DNA of 32,087 nucleotides, from assembly GCA_002711555.1 (NCBI GenBank), contig PARQ01000030.1:1-32087 (forward strand). Reading direction: 5' to 3'. Source of the stretch: Rhodospirillaceae bacterium. Lineage in GTDB: Bacteria > Pseudomonadota > Alphaproteobacteria > UBA8366. A program made the translations under genes and the position numbers. This document shows positions 8,304 through 16,257 of this stretch, in pieces (positions within the stretch are counted from its first letter, which is position 1; every line of letters begins with the position of its first letter). A model generated the notes under the pieces. That model worked only from the letters and a program-made list of their open reading frames with translations, had not been told where the DNA came from and did no database searches.

Positions 8304-9836
8304 ATGAGCGCACTCTCTCCTGAAAAACAGTCTGAAGAAGAGGGATTGCCCCCTCGGCAACGCATCCTGGTTGCTTTAGCGGTGCTTCCAGCTGGCGCCA
8401 TGCAAGGTATGGATACCTTTGCGACCGGTGTTGCAATACCGCGGATGATGGGATCCTTTTCAGTCACTCTTGTTGAAATTTCATGGGTCTTGATTTCATA
8501 CCTCGTAGCATCTGCAATGTTCACCCCATTTTATGCGTGGCTTAGTCGGAAAATTGGTTGCAAAAACCTCTTCATTTCAGTTGCTTTTGGGTTTGTTTGC
8601 TTCTCAATTCTCGTTGCTCAATCTGATAGCTTGATTGAGGTGGTAGTTTTTAGGTTTTTCCAAGGTGCCTGCGGCGCCGGCTTTAATCCTCTCACGATTC
8701 AGATAATTCTTGCTGCTTTTCCCAGGAAGTTACATGGCATCGCTTTTGGCTGGCTCCAAATGGGACGGAATAGCTCTATAGTAATTGGACCTATCGTAGG
8801 GGGGCTTCTTACCGAGCTTTTCGATTGGAGGTTTATCTACCTTATGAATGTTCCCTTAGGTCTTTTGGGTTCGTTTTTAATATGGCGATTACTTCCCAAA
8901 GATAAACCACAGGGTGCCAAAGCTTTCGATTTCTTTGGATTCGTTACGCTAAGTATTGCGCTTTGTGCAACACAATTACTACTCTCGCAGGGTGGTAAAA
9001 TGGACTGGTTCAATTCCAATCTTATTGTCATCTACGCATTTATTGCGGCATGTTTTGCTTATGTATTTCTTTTTCATGCGCTCACTTGTCGGCAACCTTA
9101 TTTGAATCTCAGGGTCTTCAAAAATAGGGAATTTCTAATTGGGATGATACTGGTCGTTTTTACCCAATTTATGATCTATGGGTATATCGGTCTGTTGCCC
9201 CCAATACTTCAGGATCAACTTGGTATGCCCGTCTACGAGGCTGGATTTATCATCGCTTACCGTGGTATAGGCTCGATGCTTGCTTCATTTATTGCCGGGT
9301 TTTTAGTGCTTCGCTACAGTCCAAAGTACCTAATCATTTTGGGTATGCTGGGTATAGCATTTTCAACATGGTCGTTAGCAGAATTAGCGCCTAACGCAAC
9401 GGCTATACACATTATTTTTGCAGTTTTCTTACAAGGTTTTGGTCTGGGATTTGTGAAAACGCCCATCTTATCATTAACCTTTATGACACTCGAATCCTCG
9501 ATGCGACCTGATGGAACCTCTATATTATCGACAGCACAGCGCATCGCATCCGGTATAGGTATATCAGTATTAATTGCCATATTAGTCAGCAGCACGCAGC
9601 GAGCACGGTCCAATTTGGCACAAAATGTGAGCGAATATAACGAACGGTTTCAGCACCTCATTCTGCCAGAAAAATGGGACATAGAAAGTTTGTCGGGAGT
9701 AATGACACTAGATAAAGTTATAGAGAAACAAGCGGAATTTATGGGCTACATTATTGACTTTCAATTAATGACACTTGTTACCGTTCTTATGCTTCCTCTA
9801 TTGCTTTTGGTAAGAATCAAAAAAGTAAACGCATAG
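8304..9836 (+). CDS. DHA2-family (EmrB/QacA) MFS exporter
   Basis: This 510-residue integral inner-membrane protein has the length and hydrophobic pattern of the 14-helix DHA2 drug:proton antiporters. MQGMDTFATGVAIPRM lies in helix 1, where DHA2 proteins carry the conserved acidic residue (LDxTIVNVALP-like). The antiporter motif C appears as GPIVGGLLTELFDWRFIY (about 152-169), and motif A is degenerate around WLSRKIGCKN. The protein starts at ATG 8304 with only a weak ribosome binding site and ends 4 bp before the convergent sulfotransferase. No membrane-fusion (EmrA) partner is nearby, so it may work alone. The substrate could be a drug or a metabolite. Confidence 0.9.
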   Translation: MSALSPEKQSEEEGLPPRQRILVALAVLPAGAMQGMDTFATGVAIPRMMGSFSVTLVEISWVLISYLVASAMFTPFYAWLSRKIGCKNLFISVAFGFVCFSILVAQSDSLIEVVVFRFFQGACGAGFNPLTIQIILAAFPRKLHGIAFGWLQMGRNSSIVIGPIVGGLLTELFDWRFIYLMNVPLGLLGSFLIWRLLPKDKPQGAKAFDFFGFVTLSIALCATQLLLSQGGKMDWFNSNLIVIYAFIAACFAYVFLFHALTCRQPYLNLRVFKNREFLIGMILVVFTQFMIYGYIGLLPPILQDQLGMPVYEAGFIIAYRGIGSMLASFIAGFLVLRYSPKYLIILGMLGIAFSTWSLAELAPNATAIHIIFAVFLQGFGLGFVKTPILSLTFMTLESSMRPDGTSILSTAQRIASGIGISVLIAILVSSTQRARSNLAQNVSEYNERFQHLILPEKWDIESLSGVMTLDKVIEKQAEFMGYIIDFQLMTLVTVLMLPLLLLVRIKKVNA

Positions 9837-9840
9837 AATC

Positions 9841-10716
9841 TCAATCGTAGTTGAGCTCCCTTAATAGTGGGCCTGCTGCTTCCTCGAACGCGTTAAAAGC
9901 GTCTTTGTCAAAATATTCTTTATGATCCCCAACAACACCTTTTCGGAAAAATGAATTTTGGTCTTCGTCTCCGCGGATACGCCCTCCTGACAACGCCTCA
10001 AAGGACCCGGCCTCGAGACATGAATTAATGAAATCGGGTCCGCTAGCGACCTCGATAAATTCTAAAAGACGTTTGACTTCGGCCTCAGGACTAGCATGTA
10101 ACGCCTCATATCGTATCTCCAATAAACGACCCGGATGGGCGTTTCCGAATTCACGTGCTTGAGTGACGCGGCTGCGCCACGCATCCGCATAATCCGAAAC
10201 AAATTGTGCCAAAGTAGTATTTTCAAGAGCTTCAGGACTCCACTTTTGTGAAAAGTGCCAACCTGAAAGACAAACGTCGCGTCCATCGCGTAGAACATGG
10301 ATAAAGCGACTTTCTGGGAATAATTTAGCTAACTCCTTCATAAAAACAGCATGCTCAGGGGTTTTTTCACCAATGGCTTCTATGCCATCAATATCGTCAA
10401 CCCATCGGTCAAATATTGTTAAAATAGAGGTTCGTAGGAGCAGAGTTAAATCATCTGCATCGAAAACAGGAAAGTCTCCATCTAGTCCAAGTGAGGAGGC
10501 CCGCTCTTTTCGTATTTCCGACTGTTTGTTATAAGCTAGTAGGGTCTTGGTAAGATTTGGAGCTAGGTGATTCATAAAGTGGCCTTCACCAGCGGACCGT
10601 ATGGCTGGGTGTCCATCAAGTAACCGTTGCAACCAAGTAGTTCCCGACTTTGAGGCCCCCACGATAAAAAAGATTTTTTTACCAAATAACTTCTGAAGAC
10701 GCTGGTATTTGTTCAT
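9841..10716 (-). CDS. PAPS-dependent sulfotransferase
   Basis: This 291-residue protein belongs to the P-loop-like sulfotransferase family, which transfers sulfate from PAPS to a hydroxyl or amine. The 5'-phosphosulfate loop is GASKSGTTWLQRLLDGHP (about 20-37). EKTPEH (117-122) and the 3'-phosphate motif FIHVLRDGRDVCLSGWHF (R143, S151) follow in the expected order. Its ATG overlaps the stop of the cysteine-synthase-like gene by 4 nt (ATGA, 10713-10716), so the two are probably translationally coupled. It is the last gene of the PrpD-CysK-sulfotransferase unit. The acceptor is unknown; a small amino acid derivative made by the neighbour is one possibility, inferred only from coupling. Confidence 0.9.
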   Translation of the reverse strand: MNKYQRLQKLFGKKIFFIVGASKSGTTWLQRLLDGHPAIRSAGEGHFMNHLAPNLTKTLLAYNKQSEIRKERASSLGLDGDFPVFDADDLTLLLRTSILTIFDRWVDDIDGIEAIGEKTPEHAVFMKELAKLFPESRFIHVLRDGRDVCLSGWHFSQKWSPEALENTTLAQFVSDYADAWRSRVTQAREFGNAHPGRLLEIRYEALHASPEAEVKRLLEFIEVASGPDFINSCLEAGSFEALSGGRIRGDEDQNSFFRKGVVGDHKEYFDKDAFNAFEEAAGPLLRELNYD

Positions 10717-11690
10717 TGATCATCAATCCCGTTTTCATAACCCTCATATAATACTGTCCCAGGATCGAACAAATCATCCATCGACAAATAACGTTCACCC
10801 GTATCACAGAAAAAACAGATAATATTTTTCCCTGTAAACTCCGGCCTCTTGGCTAATTCCCCGGCACCCCAAATAGTCGCGCCTGAAGTAGGTCCAATTA
10901 TAAAGCCCTCTGCAATTGTGGTCTTTCTGGCCCATTCAAATGCAACTTCGTCCTCCACGAGTAAAATTTCATCTACTCGATGGCGAGCACGTTCAAAGTT
11001 TTCCGCCACGAAACCGGGGCCTATGCCGCTTATCCTATGGGGCCCTGGTGATCCACCGGCATTGACTGGGCTTGCTGCCGGTTCAACTCCAACTATGTGG
11101 ATAGATGGGTCTTTCGCTTTGAGATACTTGGAGATACCTTCAATAGTCCCGCTGGTGCCCATGCCTATAACTACCGCACCAATTTCTCTACCTGTTTGCT
11201 CCCAAAGTTCAGGGCCAGTGGTTTCAAAATGAGCCGCTGAATTGTTTGGGTTCCCGTGTTGATTAGCAAAAAATGTCGTATCGGGATTTTTTGCACAGTA
11301 AGCTAATGCTAGTTCGCGTGCACCCGTCGTAAGCTTTGCGGCGGGTGTAAGCACTACAGTTGCGCCATATGCTGCTAACAACTTTTGGCGCTCGATAGAA
11401 CTCGTATCAATCATGTAAAAACGAGCTTTGAACCCAAGTATTGCTGAAAGACAAGCGATGCCTATACCGGTATTACCACTTGTTGCTTCTACTACCTCAG
11501 TTCCCGGTTTTATATCACCAGCGTCAATTGCATTTTTGATCATAAAAAGTGCTGGCCGGTCTTTAATTGACGTGGGATTCATCGCTTCAAGCTTAGCGAG
11601 GATATTAGCTGAGCAATTTGGGAAAAGTCTTTCCAAACGTAGTAGAGGGGTTTTCCCTATAAGTTCGGTAAGGTCATTTGCTATGAACAT
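10713..11690 (-). CDS. cysteine synthase family PLP enzyme (CysK/CysM-like)
   Basis: The ATG at 11690 gives 325 residues, the usual length for O-acetylserine sulfhydrylase-type fold II enzymes. An upstream in-frame start (11768) would run 65 nt into the PrpD gene and adds sequence unlike the family, so I reject it. The PLP lysine is K43 in NPTSIKDRPA, the phosphate/substrate loop is TSGNTG (70-75), and GMGTSGT (176-182) and GPTSGA follow. The enzyme replaces the beta substituent of an activated serine. The lysine loop seems one residue shorter than the usual NPxGSxKDR, and KDRPA recalls mycobacterial CysM and SbnA-type enzymes, so the product need not be cysteine. It starts 13 bp after PrpD ends and overlaps the sulfotransferase by 4 nt. 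Confidence 0.87.
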   Translation of the reverse strand: MFIANDLTELIGKTPLLRLERLFPNCSANILAKLEAMNPTSIKDRPALFMIKNAIDAGDIKPGTEVVEATSGNTGIGIACLSAILGFKARFYMIDTSSIERQKLLAAYGATVVLTPAAKLTTGARELALAYCAKNPDTTFFANQHGNPNNSAAHFETTGPELWEQTGREIGAVVIGMGTSGTIEGISKYLKAKDPSIHIVGVEPAASPVNAGGSPGPHRISGIGPGFVAENFERARHRVDEILLVEDEVAFEWARKTTIAEGFIIGPTSGATIWGAGELAKRPEFTGKNIICFFCDTGERYLSMDDLFDPGTVLYEGYENGIDDQ

Positions 11691-11703
11691 TTCGAAATCC
11701 GAT

Positions 11704-13053
11704 TCAGCGGTTGCGTGCAATGTACAAATCTTGAATATTATCGCATGTTTCAATGCGCCAAATATCATCTAATAATTTCTGGGCAACATCCAAGTCTACT
11801 TCTGGTGAGACAAGTTCAAAATATTTATCCTCGAGTTCTTCATCGCTCATAGGATCATCTGGGGCGCCTTTTCTTGTTTCTTGTATGAAGTCTATGGTCT
11901 CGTTATTGCGAAGTTTAACTGTTAAATGAGCCATCCTTTTTAATGGAAATGCCTTGTCAACCTGGTCGTCAATATACACCTTACATTTTTCGGCGAGATT
12001 TGAAATTATTGGATTGGTAAGTGCCTCAGGTTCAAAAGCGTTTAATCGCACCCGTCCTTTGACGAATGCCGTTGCTACTACGAATGCTAAGCTAAATTGG
12101 CCCTCAAAAAAGGTTTGATGAGATTTACCTCCGCATATGGCAACTGTAGATTTTGCCATACCAATTTTTACGGACATTATATCTTTATGTGAAATATTAT
12201 AATTCTTTTTTATTGTGAGCGCGGCGTCAATTGCGGGAAAGGTGTGTCCACAACACCCATGATTTTTGACGGTGATTTCTGTTATATTGTAACTCTTTCC
12301 AAGACCTTCTGTGGATTTTGCCCAATCTACTTCGCTGCTCATAGCCATTCCAAAGCCCACAGGCCCGTCAAGTATCTTTTTTGCTCCTGTAACACCATTT
12401 TTAGCCACCTGCGCTGCCATTAATCCGACACCAGCCGCATGGGAGCCGTGTATCGGTTTGCCGTGACAATCTTCCCGGAATGCTTGTTGTAAGCCTGCCG
12501 CCATTGTGCCAGCGCTGCCTAATCCATGCACAAATTGTTTCTCATCTAGTTCCAATAACGTCCCCGCACTAAATAATGATCCATACGACCCATTTGTTGC
12601 TGTAGTATGCCAATATTCATAGTGAGGCCTTCCCATCGCTTCTGCTATCCGTGTGCTAATCTCATAGCCAATGATGATGGCCCGCAGAAATGTTAACCCG
12701 TCAGCCCCCAAATGATCTGCGACTGAAAAGGCAGTTGAGGTGGTTGGTGTCCCAGGGTGATATGCCGCTGGACCAAATACGTCATCGAACTCGACTGTAT
12801 GAGATGCAGCAGCATTTATTAAAGTCGCTGTGCGCATTGTGGCCCTGCGACCCGTTGGGATAATACGCGCCATCCCTCTGTCCATGTCTTCCGCAAAAGC
12901 TGCTTGAAGTCCAATCGCAGGCATCTTAACGCCGCCTGCAGTCGTTGCAGAAAACCAATCAATAAAGCACCGTTTTGCCGCATGGAGTACTTCCGGTTGA
13001 ATGGTGCTATTTCTTTCATTTACTGCATAAGCCGAAAATGTTTCAGAGATCAT
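11704..13053 (-). CDS. MmgE/PrpD family protein
   Basis: This 449-residue protein has the family's normal length. Diagnostic stretches are the N-terminal helix with FIDWFSATTAGG, HTVEFDDVFGPAAYHPGT (about 84-101) and the Cys/His-rich NHGCCGHTFPAIDAAL. MmgE/PrpD proteins include 2-methylcitrate dehydratase, aconitate decarboxylase and several uncharacterised members, all acting on small di- or tricarboxylates, so a precise reaction cannot be given. It is the first gene of a minus-strand unit with the cysteine-synthase-like enzyme and sulfotransferase. It diverges from the CoxL-like gene, sharing a 141-bp promoter region. It is quite different in sequence from the second PrpD protein at 26488-27885. 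Confidence 0.9.
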   Translation of the reverse strand: MISETFSAYAVNERNSTIQPEVLHAAKRCFIDWFSATTAGGVKMPAIGLQAAFAEDMDRGMARIIPTGRRATMRTATLINAAASHTVEFDDVFGPAAYHPGTPTTSTAFSVADHLGADGLTFLRAIIIGYEISTRIAEAMGRPHYEYWHTTATNGSYGSLFSAGTLLELDEKQFVHGLGSAGTMAAGLQQAFREDCHGKPIHGSHAAGVGLMAAQVAKNGVTGAKKILDGPVGFGMAMSSEVDWAKSTEGLGKSYNITEITVKNHGCCGHTFPAIDAALTIKKNYNISHKDIMSVKIGMAKSTVAICGGKSHQTFFEGQFSLAFVVATAFVKGRVRLNAFEPEALTNPIISNLAEKCKVYIDDQVDKAFPLKRMAHLTVKLRNNETIDFIQETRKGAPDDPMSDEELEDKYFELVSPEVDLDVAQKLLDDIWRIETCDNIQDLYIARNR

Positions 13054-13097
13054 TTCATTTTTTCCATATAAATCCGAGGAAAAGGAATTTCGAGTTT

Positions 13098-13123
13098 TTT
13101 ATCAAACCGGTTTCAGTGATAAA
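13098..13123. promoter_or_regulatory. inverted repeat in divergent prpD-like/coxL-like promoter region
   Basis: TTTATCA (13098-13104) and TGATAAA (13117-13123) are perfect 7-bp arms with a 12-nt spacer. Inside lies a 10-bp palindrome, AAACCGGTTT (13104-13113). The element sits between the divergent starts at 13053 and 13195, a natural place for an operator controlling both genes. Binding by any regulator is inferred. Confidence 0.35.
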
Positions 13124-13194
13124 CAAGCATGATTTTATTTACATAATTTATATTGTATACCCTTGTACTTAATAATACTCAGAGGAGTTTGTGG

Positions 13195-15513
13195 ATGGAA
13201 AAATACGGTATTGGACAACCAGTGGTACGCAAGGAGGATGTTCGATTTATTACTGGAAAAGGCCAATATACCGATGACATAAACCTTGATGGGCAGGCTC
13301 ATGGTGTGATTTTAAGATCACCGCTGGCTCACGCAGACTTTACAGTAAAAGACATAACTTCCGCTAAAGCCATGCCCGGTGTGATTGCTGTTCTCACTTA
13401 CGATGACGCGGAGGCTGATTGCATCCCGACAATTCCGTGTCAGGTTTCAATAAAGTGCGCCACAGGGCAAGAAATGTACACGCCACCACGGTTTGTCCTT
13501 GCGAAGGATAGGGTGCGCTTCGCTGGGGAACCTATTGCATTTATTATTGCAGAGAGCCGATCTCAGGCAATTGATGCAGCAGAGGCTGTCATAATAGATT
13601 ATGATGAACTTCCCGCCATAACATCAACATCCGCCTCGGGCGCTCCTGACGTGGTGCCAATTTGGCCTGAGCGACCTGAAAACTTCTGTGCACATTGGAT
13701 CAGCCACGAAAGCGGAAAGGTTACGGAGGCTTTCAACAACGCCTACAAAACTGTTCGAGTTGAGGTTGTTAATAATAGGGTCGTTGGCTCACCAATGGAA
13801 CCCCGCGTGGCCATAGGCGAGTATGATGCAGATACCGACACGAAGATTCTTCGGTCACCAACACAGGGCGTACATAAGATTAGAGATGCACTTGCAAAAA
13901 CGTTCTACAAGATTGACCCAGAAAGGATTCGGGTAATCTCCACTGATACAGGTGGCGGGTTTGGTGTGAGATCAAAAATGTACCTTGAAAGTATCCTTTG
14001 TTTGTGGGCGTCTGAAAAGTTAAACCGGCCTGTGAAATGGAGAGCGGACAGAACTGAGACCTTCCTGGCAGATACACACGGCCGTGATCAAGTGTCGATC
14101 CTAGAGATGGCTTTCGATGCAGAGGCGAAAATTCTAGGTATGAGAGCGGAAACAATTGCAAATGTTGGTGCCTATTTGTCTGATAATGGACCACGTATTT
14201 CAACTGTTGCAGGTGCTCGTGTCGCGGGGACAGTATATGACGTGCCGGCAATGCAGCATTCTGTAAAGGCATGCTTTTCTAATATGCATCCAACTGATGC
14301 ATACCGCGGCGCCGGTAGGCCCGAGTTGTGTTATCAGATGGAAAGATTACTTGATGTTGGGGCCGAAGTTTTTGCGATTGGTCGAGAAGAAATTAGAAGG
14401 CGTAATTTCATCAAGCCCGATCAATTGCCGTATACAAATCAAATGGGCATGGTCATCGATTCTGGACGATTTGAAGAGACCATGGACAAGGCATTGAAGG
14501 CCGCTGACTGGAATGGTTTTGAGAAGAGGCGGTCCGATTCTGCTTTACGCGGTAAACATCGCGGGATCGGAATAGGATACTATGTTGAAGCATCCGGTGG
14601 AAAACCTAGCGAATGGGCGAGGGTGGCGCTTGATCCGGATGGGAATGCAGAACTTTATGTTGGTACTTATAGTCACGGTCAGGGTCATGAGACAGCCTTT
14701 AGTCAAATTCTTTCAGAAAAATTGGGAATAGATTTTGAAAATATTTCATTCAAACAGGGAGATACTTCTGTAATTCCTGAGGGCAATGGTACCGGTGGCT
14801 CTCGTTCTTCGCAGATGGGAGGAGTTGCGGTATCGCGGGCGGCAGATCTTGTAATTCAAAAAGCAAAAAAAATTGCAGCTCATAAAATCGAAGCGGCTAT
14901 CGAAGACGTCGAATTTAAAAATGGTATTTTTTCTGTTGCTGGCACAGATTTATGTGTGTCAATACATGAAGTGGCGAGAGTAGCTTATGACCCAGCGCAA
15001 ATACCGGAAGGCGAGGAGTTAGGCCTTGACGAAGATATCTCTTACGAACGAGATACCGAGTGCAATTTTCCAAATGGCTGTCATATTTGTGAATTTGAGG
15101 TTGATCCAGATACCGGTGTTATTAAGGTAGTTTCATACACCGCTGTTGATGATTGCGGGGTTATCATTAATCCTCTTATAGTTGCGGGTCAGGTGCACGG
15201 TGGCGTGGCAATGGGGCTTGGCCAGGCACTTACCGAACGGACTGCATATGATACTACTGGTCAACTAATCACTGCATCTTATATGGATTATGGTATGCCG
15301 AGGGCAGACGATTTTCCCGATATCTCGGTGGGCTTCAACGTGGTGCCTAACCCGAGTAATGATCTTGGTGTTAAAGGGATCGGAGAAGGCGGAGCGTGTG
15401 GCGCCCCGCCGGCCATCATTGGTGCAATTTCCAACGCCTTAAATATTACCCATTTAGACATGCCGGTTTCATCGGAGGATACGTGGCGGATCCTTCAGGA
15501 GCAAAAGACATAA
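13195..15513 (+). CDS. CoxL-like xanthine dehydrogenase family molybdopterin-binding subunit (form II)
   Basis: The ATG at 13195 has AGAGGAG seven bases upstream and gives 772 residues, the normal length for molybdenum hydroxylase large subunits; an upstream in-frame start lacks such a site. The N-terminus GIGQPVVRKEDVRFITGKG is typical of CoxL relatives. The active-site loop reads AYRGAGR (369-375), the form II signature, instead of AYxCSFR of true CO dehydrogenase. Molybdenum-cofactor contacts include GGGFGVR (about 253-259) and YSHGQGHE, and the catalytic Glu is E731 in GIGEGGACGAPP. These proteins hydroxylate small carbon compounds together with FAD (CoxM) and 2Fe-2S (CoxS) subunits. Neither partner gene is adjacent or elsewhere in the window, so partners must be encoded elsewhere. 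CO oxidation is unlikely. Confidence 0.92.
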   Translation: MEKYGIGQPVVRKEDVRFITGKGQYTDDINLDGQAHGVILRSPLAHADFTVKDITSAKAMPGVIAVLTYDDAEADCIPTIPCQVSIKCATGQEMYTPPRFVLAKDRVRFAGEPIAFIIAESRSQAIDAAEAVIIDYDELPAITSTSASGAPDVVPIWPERPENFCAHWISHESGKVTEAFNNAYKTVRVEVVNNRVVGSPMEPRVAIGEYDADTDTKILRSPTQGVHKIRDALAKTFYKIDPERIRVISTDTGGGFGVRSKMYLESILCLWASEKLNRPVKWRADRTETFLADTHGRDQVSILEMAFDAEAKILGMRAETIANVGAYLSDNGPRISTVAGARVAGTVYDVPAMQHSVKACFSNMHPTDAYRGAGRPELCYQMERLLDVGAEVFAIGREEIRRRNFIKPDQLPYTNQMGMVIDSGRFEETMDKALKAADWNGFEKRRSDSALRGKHRGIGIGYYVEASGGKPSEWARVALDPDGNAELYVGTYSHGQGHETAFSQILSEKLGIDFENISFKQGDTSVIPEGNGTGGSRSSQMGGVAVSRAADLVIQKAKKIAAHKIEAAIEDVEFKNGIFSVAGTDLCVSIHEVARVAYDPAQIPEGEELGLDEDISYERDTECNFPNGCHICEFEVDPDTGVIKVVSYTAVDDCGVIINPLIVAGQVHGGVAMGLGQALTERTAYDTTGQLITASYMDYGMPRADDFPDISVGFNVVPNPSNDLGVKGIGEGGACGAPPAIIGAISNALNITHLDMPVSSEDTWRILQEQKT

Positions 15514-15595
15514 GAGAATGAAAATCTTGAGGCCTAGGCAAAAAAATATCACCGTTAAAGGGATGAATTTTTCGTGGGAACCGGTGCTTATCTGA

Positions 15596-15630
15596 AACAC
15601 TACCGTATAATGTTTTAACGTAGCAGTGTT
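15596..15630. terminator. possible bidirectional terminator hairpin
   Basis: Between two convergent genes, AACACT (15596-15601) can pair with AGTGTT (15625-15630), with two more base pairs after a small bulge. There is no clear U-run directly after the stem, so the call rests mostly on position. Confidence 0.22.
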
Positions 15631-15634
15631 CCCT

Positions 15635-16240
15635 TTACTGATCTCCAGGAAAATGCATCCAACCGGTGACTATATATTTCGCTTCTGATCCAACGGGGCA
15701 TCCACGATGCGCATGTGTCCACTCTGCCGGCCAAATAAGTGTTTTACCCTTCTCAGGTTTTATTTTTAAGCCGTAATATGGAAATTCAGTCTCGCCACCA
15801 TCAGTAACATCATTGAGATAAGTCATCCAAACTAGTAGCCTATGCATAGTGCTAAAGCTCATCCGCTCGGAATGTAATCTGTTGAAATGCCCGCCAGAGG
15901 TATAGCGTTGAATATTGAACCTACCTATGTGGATTCTAGGCATGAAAGTTGTGATTATATCCCATTTATTTGTGTATGCGACATAGCAGCCATGCAGCTC
16001 TTCCATAAAGTTTGTCAGCGGAGCGTAGTCCTCACGCTCTAAATCACTAGGCTGAATAATAAGGTCGGTTGAGTGTTTGATTTTTTTGTCGACACCGCCC
16101 AGCCCTGTTCCACCTTCTTGCTGGAGTCCTTTGTTAGCTTCAAATAAAGCTATAATCTCATCGCATATACCCAAGTCACCAAGTTGCCAGGCGCCTATGA
16201 AGTTTGGACTTTCTGTTGTTTTAATTGGGAGCTGTTTCAT
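15635..16240 (-). CDS. 2OG-Fe(II) oxygenase, prolyl 4-hydroxylase-like
   Basis: This 201-residue protein matches the prolyl-4-hydroxylase alpha-like double-stranded beta-helix family. The core runs GGHFNRLHSER (117-126), VWMTYLNDVTDGGETEF, KPEKGKTLIWPAEWTHAHRG and AKYIVTGWMHFPG. Probable iron ligands are H123 and H178; K188 would bind 2-oxoglutarate. The carboxylate position of the usual HxD appears to be Glu (E125). Such enzymes hydroxylate proline or other residues in peptides or small molecules. It follows the TPR protein after 17 bp on the same strand, and the two together resemble the fused TPR/oxygenase at 17528, so the TPR protein may recruit or present the substrate. The substrate is unknown. 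Confidence 0.87.
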   Translation of the reverse strand: MKQLPIKTTESPNFIGAWQLGDLGICDEIIALFEANKGLQQEGGTGLGGVDKKIKHSTDLIIQPSDLEREDYAPLTNFMEELHGCYVAYTNKWDIITTFMPRIHIGRFNIQRYTSGGHFNRLHSERMSFSTMHRLLVWMTYLNDVTDGGETEFPYYGLKIKPEKGKTLIWPAEWTHAHRGCPVGSEAKYIVTGWMHFPGDQ

Positions 16241-16257
16241 AAGTGATTTTTTTATTT

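Noticed and set aside
10849..11232. Plus-strand 127-codon frame inside the cysteine-synthase-like gene
   Set aside because: Antisense shadow of a confidently assigned PLP enzyme.
11691..11768. Upstream extension of the cysteine-synthase-like gene
   Set aside because: It overlaps the end of the PrpD gene by 65 nt and adds residues not found in the family; the ATG at 11690 starts right at the conserved N-terminus.
13195..15513. Annotation as true carbon monoxide dehydrogenase
   Set aside because: The active-site loop is AYRGAGR, lacking the Cys of form I AYxCSFR, so CO oxidation is not supported.
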